64,000 bases of DNA from Pseudonocardia benzenivorans CB1190 (lineage in GTDB: Bacteria; Actinomycetota; Actinomycetes; Mycobacteriales; Pseudonocardiaceae), in NCBI RefSeq assembly GCF_000196675.2, contig NC_015312.1, positions 3,906,001-3,970,000 of the forward strand, written 5' to 3'. A program made the position numbers and the translations under genes. Under the pieces are notes generated by a model, which was given only the letters and a program-made list of their open reading frames with translations, was not told the DNA's origin and did no database searches. This document shows positions 15,371-22,503 of the stretch, piece after piece. The stretch's first letter is position 1, and each line of letters opens with the position of its first letter.

Positions 15371-17071
15371 ATGACCACGGTGCTCGCCCAGGCGGCGGCC
15401 GACGTCCGGCTCGATGCCAACTTCGTCGACTACCTGCTCGTCGCCTTCTACTTCGTCCTGGTGCTCGGCATCGGCTACATGGCCCGCCGGTCGGTGTCGT
15501 CGAGCCTCGACTTCCTGCTGTCCGGCCGCTCGATGCCCGCGTGGGTGACCGGGCTCGCGTTCATCTCCGCGAACCTCGGCGCCCTCGAGCTGATCGGCAT
15601 GATGGCCAACGGGGCCCAGTACGGCATCGCGACGGTGCACTACTACTGGATCGGCGCCGTCCCGGCCATGGTGTTCCTCGGCCTGGTCATGATGCCGTTC
15701 TACTACGGCTCGAAGGCCCGCAGCGTCCCCGAGTTCCTGTTCAAGCGCTTCAACCGCACGACCCAGCGCATCCAGGGCGTCATCTTCGCGGTCGCCTCGA
15801 TCCTGATCGCCGGGGTCAACCTCTTCGCCCTCGGCCTGATCATCGAAGCCCTGCTCGGCTGGCCGCTGGGGGTGGCGATCCCGGTCGCCGCGCTCGTCGT
15901 CCTCGCCTACACCACGCTCGGCGGGCTCTCGGCGGCGATCTACAACGAGGTCCTGCAGTTCTTCGTCATCCTCGCGCTGCTGATCCCGCTGACCCTCGCC
16001 GGCCTCAACCGCGTCGGCGGCTGGGAGGGTCTGAAGGAGAAGGTCACCGCGGGACCCGGCGGCGCCGAACAGCTGTCGTCCTGGCCGGGGACGGAGCTCA
16101 CCGAGATCTCCAACCCGGTCTGGTCGGTCATCGGCATCGTCTTCGGGCTCGGCTTCGTCCTGTCCTTCGGCTACTGGACGACGAACTTCGCCGAGGTGCA
16201 GCGCGCGCTGTCGGCCAAGAGCATGTCCGCGGCCCGGCGCACGCCGATCATCGGTGCCTTCCCGAAGGCGCTCATCCCGCTCGTCGTCGTGATCCCCGGC
16301 ATGATCGGCGCCGTCCTGCTCCCGCAGATCCAGGCCGTCAAGGCCGGCACGGCGCCCGCGGGCAGCGACATCACCTACAACGACACCCTGACGCTGCTGA
16401 TGAAGGAGCTGCTGCCCAACGGCATCCTCGGCGTCGCGATCGCGGGCCTGCTCGCCGCGTTCATGGCGGGCATGGCGGCCAACATCAGCTCGTTCAACAC
16501 CGTGTTCACCTACGACATCTGGCAGGACTGGGTGCGACCGGGCCGGTCGGACCGCTACTACCTGCAGGTCGGCCGCCTGGTCACGGTCGTCGGCTGCGTG
16601 CTCGCCATCGGCACGGCCTTCATCGCGTCGGGCTCGCAGAACCTGATGGATTACATCCAGGCGCTGTTCAGCTTCTTCAACGCGCCGCTGTTCGCGATCT
16701 TCATCCTCGGTCTGTTCTGGAAGCGGATGACGGGCACCGCGGCGTGGGTCGGCCTGCTGTCGGGCACGGTCGCCGCCGTCGTCATCGACCAGCTGGTCCG
16801 CTTCGACGTCCTGCAGCTGTCCAGCCAGGCCGGCAGCTTCGTCGGCGCCAGCGCCGCGTTCATCGTCGGCGTCGGGGTCGCGCTGCTCGTCTCGATGGCG
16901 GGCCGGCCGAAGCCGGACAGCGAGCTCGCGGGGCTCGTGTGGAGCCTCACGCCGCGGGCGAGCCGGTCGCACTCCGTCGAGGGTGACGACGCCGGCTGGT
17001 ACCGGTCGCCGCAGCTGCTCGCCGTGCTGGTGCTGATCCTCGTCGTCGTCCTCTACATCATCTTCATCTGA
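15371..17071 (+). CDS. sodium/solute symporter (SSF/SGLT family), probable galactose or sugar importer
   Basis: A 566-residue integral membrane protein with about 13-14 hydrophobic segments, beginning with a short periplasmic N-terminus and LLVAFYFVLVLGIGYMARR. Family marks are the SSF-type SLDFLLSGRSMPAWVTGLAFISAN stretch (quoted here across two helices), GGLSAAIYNEVLQFF and GYWTTNFAEVQRALSAKS. SSF proteins import sugars, vitamins or amino acids with Na+. The divergent Leloir genes with their DeoR regulator make galactose the leading candidate. A small two-helix membrane protein follows 25 bp downstream. Confidence 0.87.
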   Translation: MTTVLAQAAADVRLDANFVDYLLVAFYFVLVLGIGYMARRSVSSSLDFLLSGRSMPAWVTGLAFISANLGALELIGMMANGAQYGIATVHYYWIGAVPAMVFLGLVMMPFYYGSKARSVPEFLFKRFNRTTQRIQGVIFAVASILIAGVNLFALGLIIEALLGWPLGVAIPVAALVVLAYTTLGGLSAAIYNEVLQFFVILALLIPLTLAGLNRVGGWEGLKEKVTAGPGGAEQLSSWPGTELTEISNPVWSVIGIVFGLGFVLSFGYWTTNFAEVQRALSAKSMSAARRTPIIGAFPKALIPLVVVIPGMIGAVLLPQIQAVKAGTAPAGSDITYNDTLTLLMKELLPNGILGVAIAGLLAAFMAGMAANISSFNTVFTYDIWQDWVRPGRSDRYYLQVGRLVTVVGCVLAIGTAFIASGSQNLMDYIQALFSFFNAPLFAIFILGLFWKRMTGTAAWVGLLSGTVAAVVIDQLVRFDVLQLSSQAGSFVGASAAFIVGVGVALLVSMAGRPKPDSELAGLVWSLTPRASRSHSVEGDDAGWYRSPQLLAVLVLILVVVLYIIFI

Positions 17072-17096
17072 GCCCGGAACCGAAGGAGCGAGACGG

Positions 17097-17444
17097 ATGA
17101 CCGACTCCCCAGAGGCCCACGACGCCGCCGGGACGGGCCCCACCGAGGTACCGCAGGGCGGGACCGACGCACCGCCGTCGGCCGCGGCGAACCTGTTCGA
17201 CCTCCGCACCATCATCGCCGTCCTGTTCGGCGTCTACGGCATCGTCCTGCTGATCATGGGGCTGGTGTCCACGAGCACCGAGGACCGGGCGAAGACCGGC
17301 GGCTCGAACCTGAACCTGGACATGGGCATCGGCATGCTGGTCGTCGCCGGGCTGTTCCTGCTCTGGGTGACGCTGCGGCCGCTCAAGCCGCCGACGCCCG
17401 CGCAGGTCGCCGCGGCCCGCGACGACGGGCCACCCGCCCACTGA
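17097..17444 (+). CDS. small two-helix membrane protein paired with the symporter
   Basis: A 115-residue protein with a polar Pro/Gly/Thr-rich N-terminus (about 30 residues), one hydrophobic helix (TIIAVLFGVYGIVLLIMGLV), a short polar loop (STEDRAKTGGSNLN) and a second helix (GIGMLVVAGLFLLWVTL), then a Pro/Ala-rich tail. AAGGAG precedes the ATG by 8 nt. Tight coupling to the symporter gene suggests an accessory subunit. Comparable small proteins accompany SSF transporters in related genomes as far as I recall, but I cannot verify this here. Confidence 0.75.
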   Translation: MTDSPEAHDAAGTGPTEVPQGGTDAPPSAAANLFDLRTIIAVLFGVYGIVLLIMGLVSTSTEDRAKTGGSNLNLDMGIGMLVVAGLFLLWVTLRPLKPPTPAQVAAARDDGPPAH

Positions 17445-17456
17445 CGATCCGCGCGA

Positions 17457-17506
17457 TCTCAGCTGTCCCTGCAGTCTCAGCTGTCCCTGCACGAGCCGTC
17501 CCTGCA
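17457..17506. repeat. 18-bp-period repeat before the terminator
   Basis: The 17-mer TCTCAGCTGTCCCTGCA is present exactly twice (17457-17473 and 17475-17491). A third, partial copy GTCCCTGCA ends at 17506. Confidence 0.8.
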
Positions 17507-17510
17507 CGTG

Positions 17511-17552
17511 CGAACGGGCCGGCGTCGCCTCGCGGCGGCGCCGGCCCGTTCG
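17511..17552 (+). terminator. strong hairpin terminator after the symporter operon
   Basis: CGAACGGGCCGGCG (17511-17524) and CGCCGGCCCGTTCG (17539-17552) form a perfect 14-bp stem with a 14-nt loop, followed by TCTCTGT. It also faces the convergent 40-codon gene and may be bidirectional. Confidence 0.8.
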
Positions 17553-17585
17553 TCTCTGTGTCGCCGGTGAGCCCGGGCGCGGTGC

Positions 17586-17708
17586 TCACCGCTCGTCGTG
17601 CGAGCCGACGGGGTAACGCGGGTTGAAGCTGACGAGCGTCCACTCGTCGAAGCGGCGAGCGGCGCGGACCACGGCGCTCCACACGGTGCGGCGGTCGATG
17701 ACGGCCAT
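17586..17708 (-). CDS. 40-residue small protein of unknown function
   Basis: A short gene with good translation signals: ATG at 17708 preceded by GGAGG at 8 nt spacing, TGA stop at 17586. The product begins MAVIDRRTVWSAVVRAARRF, an amphipathic basic helix, followed by DEWTLVSFNPRYPVGSHDER. It has no Cys and no signal peptide. It does not look like a ribosomally made peptide precursor. Confidence rests on the ribosome site and on codon composition; homologues would decide. Confidence 0.55.
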   Translation of the reverse strand: MAVIDRRTVWSAVVRAARRFDEWTLVSFNPRYPVGSHDER

Positions 17709-17910
17709 TCTGTGTTCCTCCGGTGCGGTCGATGTGTGCCGGCCGGGGTCGTGCACGGTGTCGGGGTCCCGGCGGGGAGCACGTTCCCTGGGCTCCACTC
17801 GTTCCAACGACGCGATCTTCTGAATCGTTACCGACACGCTGAGTGCGCGATACACGTCACGCCCGGACCCGGTGTGACGACGTCCGCCCGGCGGCGCGAA
17901 GAGGCCGGAA

Positions 17911-17929
17911 ATTCTATATTCTGGAGAAT
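17911..17929. promoter_or_regulatory. AT-rich operator-like element before the acyl-CoA dehydrogenase gene
   Basis: ATTCTGGAGAAT (17918-17929) is a 5-2-5 inverted repeat, preceded by a further ATTCT at 17911-17915, with TATATT overlapping as a possible -10. It lies 30 bp before the dehydrogenase start. It may be the site of the downstream GntR protein. Confidence 0.45.
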
Positions 17930-17958
17930 CCCTGGACCCGAGCGAGGAGCCTGCCGTC

Positions 17959-19113
17959 GTGACCGAGCTGAGCACCGAGGAACGCGCCGTCGTCGAGACC
18001 GTCCGCGAGTTCGTCGACCGCGAGGTGCGGCCCGTGGTCCGCGACCTCGAGCATGCGAACGAGTACCCCGAGAAGCTCATCGAGCAGATGAAGCAGCTCG
18101 GCATCTTCGGCCTCGCGATCCCCGAGCCGTGGGGCGAGGCGCCGGTGTCGATGCCGTGCTACGCCCTCGTCACCGCGGAGCTCGCCCGCGGCTGGATGAG
18201 CCTGGCCGGCGCGATGGGTGGGCACACCGTCGTCTCCAAGCTGCTCGTCGCGTTCGGCACCAAGGAGCAGCAGGACCGCTACCTGCCGAGGATGGCCACC
18301 GGCGAGATCCGCGCGACGATGGCGCTGACCGAGCCCGGCGGCGGGTCGGACCTGCAGGCGATGACGACGACCGCGCGCCGCGACGGCGACGACTACGTCG
18401 TCAACGGCGCGAAGACGTGGATCACCAACTCGCGCAGGTCGCAGCTCATCGCGCTGATGTGCAAGACCGACCCGGCCGCCGAGCCGAAGCACCGCGGCGT
18501 GTCGATCCTGCTCGTCGAGCACGGGCCCGGCCTCACCGTCTCGCGCGACCTGCCCAAGCTCGGCTACAAGGGCGTCGAGAGCTGCGAGCTGTCGTTCGAC
18601 GACTACCGCACGCCCGCCTCGTCCGTCCTCGGCGGCACGGAGGGACGCGGCTTCGCGCAGATGATGAAGGGCCTCGAGACCGGGCGCATCCAGGTCGCCT
18701 CGCGCGCGCTCGGCGTCGCCCAGGCGGCGTTCGACGACGCGCTGGCCTACGCCCAGGAGCGCGAGAGCTTCGGCAAGCCGATCTGGCAGCACCAGTCGAT
18801 CGGCAACTACCTGGCCGACATGGCCACCAAGATCACCGCGGCGCGTCAGCTGATCCTCTTCGCCGCCGACAGGTTCGACGCGGGGCAGCGCTGCGACATG
18901 GAGGCGGGGATGGCGAAGCTGTTCGCCTCCGAGACCGCGATGCAGGTCGCGCTCGACGCCGTGCGCATCCACGGCGGGTACGGCTACTCCACCGAGTTCG
19001 ACGTCGAACGCTACTTCCGCGACGCGCCGCTGATGATCGTCGGTGAGGGCACCAACGAGATCCAGCGCAACGTCATCGCCGCACAGCTGGTCAAGCGCGG
19101 CGGACTCGGCTGA
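17959..19113 (+). CDS. acyl-CoA dehydrogenase
   Basis: A 384-residue FAD enzyme that oxidises acyl-CoA or a related CoA thioester to the enoyl-CoA. Signature stretches are ATMALTEPGGGSDLQAM (FAD contact), WITNSRRSQLIALM, and the C-terminal RIHGGYGYSTEFDVERYFRD plus GEGTNEIQRNVIA. GTG at 17959 follows GAGGAG. The AT-rich inverted repeat in front and the GntR/FadR-type gene that overlaps the 3' end by 23 bp on the other strand point to local regulation. The chain length of the substrate cannot be told. Confidence 0.92.
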   Translation: MTELSTEERAVVETVREFVDREVRPVVRDLEHANEYPEKLIEQMKQLGIFGLAIPEPWGEAPVSMPCYALVTAELARGWMSLAGAMGGHTVVSKLLVAFGTKEQQDRYLPRMATGEIRATMALTEPGGGSDLQAMTTTARRDGDDYVVNGAKTWITNSRRSQLIALMCKTDPAAEPKHRGVSILLVEHGPGLTVSRDLPKLGYKGVESCELSFDDYRTPASSVLGGTEGRGFAQMMKGLETGRIQVASRALGVAQAAFDDALAYAQERESFGKPIWQHQSIGNYLADMATKITAARQLILFAADRFDAGQRCDMEAGMAKLFASETAMQVALDAVRIHGGYGYSTEFDVERYFRDAPLMIVGEGTNEIQRNVIAAQLVKRGGLG

Positions 19114-19843
19114 CCCGCTCGCTCGCCCGGGCGGCGTCGGGCGCGGTGTCCCCGGGGGAGGGCCCGAGGACACCGCGCTGCTCGAGGTGGTCGGCCAGCA
19201 GCGCCCCGATGTGACGGATGTGCGCGTCCATCGCGGCGCGGGCGGCGGCCGGATCGCGGGCGTCCAGAGCGGCGAGCACGGCGTCGTGGTCGTGGGTCGT
19301 CGCGTCGCTCCAGCCCGGCACGCGGTCGTAGTAGCCGCGTGGGACGTGGTTGACGAACAGGTTCAGCATCGACGCCAACCGGTGCGCGCCTGCCGCCTTG
19401 TTGATCGTGCGGTGCACCTGGTGGTTGAGCTCGCCGACCCGGCCGAGCTCGCCGCGCTCCCCCGCCGCCTCCAGCTCCCGCTGCAGCCGGTGGAGGTCGG
19501 CGAGGCCGTCGTCGGACAGCGTCGTCGCGGCCCGGGCGGCGAGCTCGCCCGCGATGTGGGCCTGCACCGCGAAGAGATCGTCGACGTCGGTGCGGGTCAG
19601 CGGGACCACCCGGAAACCCCGACGGGGTTCCCAGCGCACGGCGCCCTCACCGTGCAGGAGCATGAGCGCCTCGCGGACCGGGGTGGCGCTCACCCCGAGG
19701 CGCGCGGCCACGTGCTCGGTCCGCACGAACGACGACGCCGGCAGCTCCCCCACCATGATCGCCTCGCGCAGCCAGCTCGCGACCCGGTCGGTGAGCTGCG
19801 ACGACCGGCCCATCCGCACACCGTCGCCCGCCGTCTCCCCCAC
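19091..19843 (-). CDS. GntR-family regulator, FCD type
   Basis: A 250-residue regulator with an N-terminal winged helix (LTDRVASWLREAIMVGELP, then AARLGVSATPVREALMLLHGEG) and a C-terminal all-helical FCD ligand domain containing the metal-binding histidines (LNHQVHRTINKAA, TTHDHDAVLAAL, MDAHIRHIG). GTG at 19843 has GGGAG 9 nt upstream; ATG at 19813 is an alternative. Its 3' end overlaps the acyl-CoA dehydrogenase by 23 bp in a convergent arrangement. It probably controls that gene through the inverted repeat at 17911-17929; this is inference. Confidence 0.87.
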   Translation of the reverse strand: MGETAGDGVRMGRSSQLTDRVASWLREAIMVGELPASSFVRTEHVAARLGVSATPVREALMLLHGEGAVRWEPRRGFRVVPLTRTDVDDLFAVQAHIAGELAARAATTLSDDGLADLHRLQRELEAAGERGELGRVGELNHQVHRTINKAAGAHRLASMLNLFVNHVPRGYYDRVPGWSDATTHDHDAVLAALDARDPAAARAAMDAHIRHIGALLADHLEQRGVLGPSPGDTAPDAARASERVSRVRRA

Positions 19844-20070
19844 CGCCGTCGTCTCCCGTTGTCACCACGCCGATCCGCGACGAGCCTACTGTCCGCCGGC
19901 CGGGGTCGAGGGGACGCCGCCCGCCGTGGACACCGGGCGTCGCGCGGCGCACCGTCTCGGCGAGACCGACGAGCACCGAGGCGGCGCGGTGGCCGGTCCG
20001 GCACGTCGCGCCTGCGGCGCAGCGTCGTCGCCGCACCCGAGAAGGGCCGTCGCCCCCGACCTCCCCGTGG
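19844..20070. other. intergenic stretch without a recognisable gene
   Basis: No start with a ribosome site and no reading frame with protein-like composition is seen. It is GC rich and leads into the tandem array at 20071. Confidence 0.6.
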
Positions 20071-20210
20071 GGCGGCGCTGTCGCGGGGGGCGGCGCTGTC
20101 GCGGGAGGCGCCGCCGTCGCGGGAGGCGGCGCTGTCGCGGGGGCGGCGCTGTCGCGGGGGCGGCGCTGTCGCGGGGGCGGCGCTGTCGCGGGAGGCAGCG
20201 CCGTCGCCGA
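20071..20210. repeat. eight-unit 17/18-bp tandem array
   Basis: Eight consecutive units of the form GGCGGCGCTGTCGCGGG(A/G) fill 140 bp: 20071-20088, 20089-20106, 20107-20124, 20125-20141, 20142-20158, 20159-20175, 20176-20193 and a diverged 20194-20210. Unit 3 is the most different internal copy. It lies between the GntR gene and the lipoprotein gene, outside any convincing gene. Confidence 0.85.
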
Positions 20211-20314
20211 GCGCGACGGCGGTCGAGAGCCTCGCCGGCGGCCCGCCGCCCTCCCGACGGCGCCCGCTCGGCGCACACCCGCCGCCCGACCGGACCGCCG
20301 CCCGCGACCGTGGC

Positions 20315-20320
20315 TAGCCT
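20315..20320 (+). promoter_or_regulatory. candidate -10 box of a leaderless lipoprotein transcript
   Basis: TAGCCT ends 8 nt before the GTG start at 20329. A transcript beginning at the normal distance would start at or next to the GTG, and no ribosome site is present, so leaderless translation is likely. Confidence 0.45.
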
Positions 20321-20328
20321 TCGGCCGC

Positions 20329-20934
20329 GTGACCCGCCGTCGTGCCGTGGGGATGGCCGTCCTCGCGGCCGTCGCCGCCCTGCTCACCGCCTGCTCGTCG
20401 GGGTCCGGGCCGTCGGGGTCCGGGCCGTCGGGGTCCGGGCCGTCGGGGTCCGGGCCGTCGCAGGAGGTGCCCGCGCCCCTCGCACCCACGACGGCCGAGC
20501 CCGCAGGGGCGAACCCGTCGGCGAGCTCGGTGCTCGTCTGCTCCGACGAGGCGCGCGAGGACATCACGGAGGCCCTCGGCGTGGCGCCCACCGCCATCGA
20601 CCCGCCCACCTGGGCCGACCACGTCTACTCCTGCCGCTACCGCTATCCCGCCGGCTCGTTCACGCTGTCGGTCAAGGAGCTGTCGTCGGTCGCCGAGACG
20701 ACCGCCTACATGGACGCGCTGGCCCAGCGGCTCGGCTCGACCCGCACCGAGGACGGGCTCGGCGAGGGCGCGTTCGTCACGACCAACGGCTCGGTCGTGG
20801 TGCGCAAGGACTTCAAGGTCCTGCTGGTCGACGACACGGACCTCCCGCCCGGCCTCGGCTCCCCGCCGATCACCCCGCCGCAGACGGCGCTCCTGGTCGC
20901 GCGCACGATCATCGGCTGCTGGACCGGCGCCTGA
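20329..20934 (+). CDS. secreted lipoprotein of unknown function
   Basis: A 201-residue lipoprotein. The first 22 residues form a signal peptide (MTRRRAVGMAVLAAVAALLTAC) ending in the lipobox LTAC, so Cys22 should be acylated and the protein anchored outside the membrane. A repeat region (four copies of GSGPS) forms a flexible linker. The folded part from about residue 68 has CSDEAREDITEALGV and HVYSCRYRYPAGSFTLSV, with two cysteines that could pair, the pattern of small DUF-type actinobacterial lipoproteins. GTG start without a ribosome site. Function unknown. Confidence 0.8.
   Translation: MTRRRAVGMAVLAAVAALLTACSSGSGPSGSGPSGSGPSGSGPSQEVPAPLAPTTAEPAGANPSASSVLVCSDEAREDITEALGVAPTAIDPPTWADHVYSCRYRYPAGSFTLSVKELSSVAETTAYMDALAQRLGSTRTEDGLGEGAFVTTNGSVVVRKDFKVLLVDDTDLPPGLGSPPITPPQTALLVARTIIGCWTGA
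20401..20460 (+). repeat. four identical 15-bp units in the lipoprotein gene
   Basis: The 15-mer GGGTCCGGGCCGTCG is repeated four times without a mismatch and encodes Gly-Ser-Gly-Pro-Ser. Perfect identity at the nucleotide level implies recent slippage. Confidence 0.9.
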
Positions 20935-20977
20935 CGGGCCGCCCCGGCACCGGCACTGCCGAGCCCAGCTCAGACGT

Positions 20978-21019
20978 CGTGAGCGGCGATGGTCGCTAGA
21001 GCGACCATCGGCGCTCACG
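20978..21019. terminator. 20-bp hairpin between convergent lipoprotein and kinase genes
   Basis: Arms 20978-20997 and 21000-21019 pair with one mismatch around a 2-nt loop. The hairpin contains the stop codon of the sugar kinase (20996-20998). Its centre, GGCGATGGTCGCTA, is shared with the hairpin at 57287-57328. Confidence 0.75.
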
Positions 21020-22450
21020 GGTGAGCTCGGCGCGGAGGCGGGCACAACCCTCGGCCAGCGCGTCGGCACGCTCGGGCCGCGGGTCGAAGCGGGCCCGGAG
21101 CCGGACCATGCGCTGCGCGGTCGCGGCGAGCGACCCCGGCTCCGCGGCGGCGAGCACGGCGGCGCCGAACGCCGAGCCCGCCTCCCGGGGGACGGCGACG
21201 GGCCGGCCGAGGACGTCGGCCCGCAGCTGGTTCCACCAGTCGTTGGCGCTGGTGGCGCCGGTGACGGTGACCGCGCCGGAGACGTCGGCACCGAGCCCGG
21301 CGAGCACGTCGAACGCCAGCCTCTCGACGTAGGCCACGCCGTGCGCGACCCGCGCGAGCGTCTCGGCCGGGGTCGGGACCGCAGGGCCGCCGACGTCGAA
21401 ACCCCGCGCGTCGGGGTCGGGGAACGGGAACCGCTCCCCGACCCCCACCAGCGGGTACGTCGCACCCGGCGGCACGCCGAGCGCGGCCGCGGCGGGGGTG
21501 AGCGCGGCCAGGTCGACACCGGGGAGCTCACGGCGCAGGACCCCCGCCCCCACGTTCGACGCCCCGCCCGGCAGCCAGCCGCCGTCGGGATGGCGATGGC
21601 AGTACACCCCGCCCGCGGGGTCGACGACCGGCGTGGCCGTGGCCCCCTTGACGACCAGCGTCGTCCCGAGGGCGGAGCACCAGTCGCCGGGAGCGAGGGC
21701 GCCGGCCGCCACCTGCGCGGCGCACCCGTCGGTCATCCCGGCGACGACGGGCGTCCCCGCCGGCACCGCGCTCTCCGCGGCCGCCGCGGGCGACACGACG
21801 GCCAGCGGGGTCCCGGGCGGCACGACGGCGGGCAGCACCGCCGCGTCGACCCCCAGCGCCTCGAACACGGCGGTCGGCCACGCGTCGGCGAGCAGGTCGT
21901 AGCCGGTCTTGAGTGCGTGGCTGGTGTCGGTCGCGACGGGGTGCCCCGCGAGCCGGGCGACGACGTGGTCGGCCTGGTGGACGACCGTGTGCCCGGCCGG
22001 GACGGCACCCGTCGCGCACAGCTCGACGAGCTTGGGCAACGCCCACGCCGCCTGCACGCGGTACCCGAGCGCCGCCCACACCGCCTGCCCCGCCTCCCGG
22101 ACGGCGGCCACCCGCGCGGCGGCGCGGGTGTCGTCGTACATCAGCCCCGGGCCGACGGCCCGGCCGGCGCCGTCCTGGACGACGAGCGTCCCCGACGTCG
22201 AGTCGACGGCCAGCGCGGCGACCTCGCGCCCGCGCAGCCCCGCGAGCGCCGCCGACGTCGCCGCGCAGGTCGCCGTCCACCACTCCTGCGGGTCCTGCTC
22301 GTGGCGCGGCCCCCGGCGCAGGTCGTGCCGCAGCCGCGCCGACCCGGCGCCGGCGACGTGCCCCGCGGCGTCGACCGCGACGGCGCGGACCCCCTGGGTA
22401 CCCAGGTCGACCCCCAGCCAGACCGGACCGCCGGGTCCCTCCGCGAGCAC
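20996..22450 (-). CDS. FGGY-family carbohydrate kinase (xylulokinase-like)
   Basis: A 484-residue sugar kinase. It has the N-terminal phosphate motif VWLGVDLGTQGVRAVAVD, AALAVDSTSGTLVV, the FGGY middle region GGVYCHRHPDGGWLPGG and the C-terminal VTGATSANDWWNQLRADVLG with SAFGAAVLAA. The start at GTG 22450 is preferred to GTG 22480, since the latter would place an 18-bp palindrome inside the coding region and has no ribosome site either. It diverges from a class II sugar-phosphate aldolase, so the two likely phosphorylate and cleave (or epimerise) one sugar. Exact sugar unknown; xylulose, ribulose and fuculose are all possible. Confidence 0.85.
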   Translation of the reverse strand: MLAEGPGGPVWLGVDLGTQGVRAVAVDAAGHVAGAGSARLRHDLRRGPRHEQDPQEWWTATCAATSAALAGLRGREVAALAVDSTSGTLVVQDGAGRAVGPGLMYDDTRAAARVAAVREAGQAVWAALGYRVQAAWALPKLVELCATGAVPAGHTVVHQADHVVARLAGHPVATDTSHALKTGYDLLADAWPTAVFEALGVDAAVLPAVVPPGTPLAVVSPAAAAESAVPAGTPVVAGMTDGCAAQVAAGALAPGDWCSALGTTLVVKGATATPVVDPAGGVYCHRHPDGGWLPGGASNVGAGVLRRELPGVDLAALTPAAAALGVPPGATYPLVGVGERFPFPDPDARGFDVGGPAVPTPAETLARVAHGVAYVERLAFDVLAGLGADVSGAVTVTGATSANDWWNQLRADVLGRPVAVPREAGSAFGAAVLAAAEPGSLAATAQRMVRLRARFDPRPERADALAEGCARLRAELTRERRWSL

Positions 22451-22453
22451 GTC

Positions 22454-22471
22454 GGCGACGATAACGTCGCC
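22454..22471. promoter_or_regulatory. 18-bp palindrome in the kinase/aldolase divergent region
   Basis: GGCGACG-ATAA-CGTCGCC is a perfect 7-4-7 inverted repeat. GTGATCAC (22473-22480) is a second palindrome beside it. Position between the divergent starts suggests a repressor site. Confidence 0.5.
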
Positions 22472-22503
22472 GGTGATCACGCCGACCGGGAGGACCGACG
22501 ACC

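Noticed and set aside
15203..17215. Long open frame of about 670 codons on the minus strand opposite the symporter
   Set aside because: It is rich in Arg, Asp, Gly and Ala with no family-like pattern. In GC-rich DNA the antisense frame of a real gene is often open; the plus-strand symporter is clearly the gene.
17586..17708. Peptide precursor for a radical SAM modified peptide (mycofactocin type)
   Set aside because: It lacks the C-terminal residues of such precursors, and the only radical SAM gene is HpnH, 15 kb away and with a different, known role.
20071..20210. Possible CRISPR array
   Set aside because: Units are contiguous with no variable spacers, and no cas genes are near.
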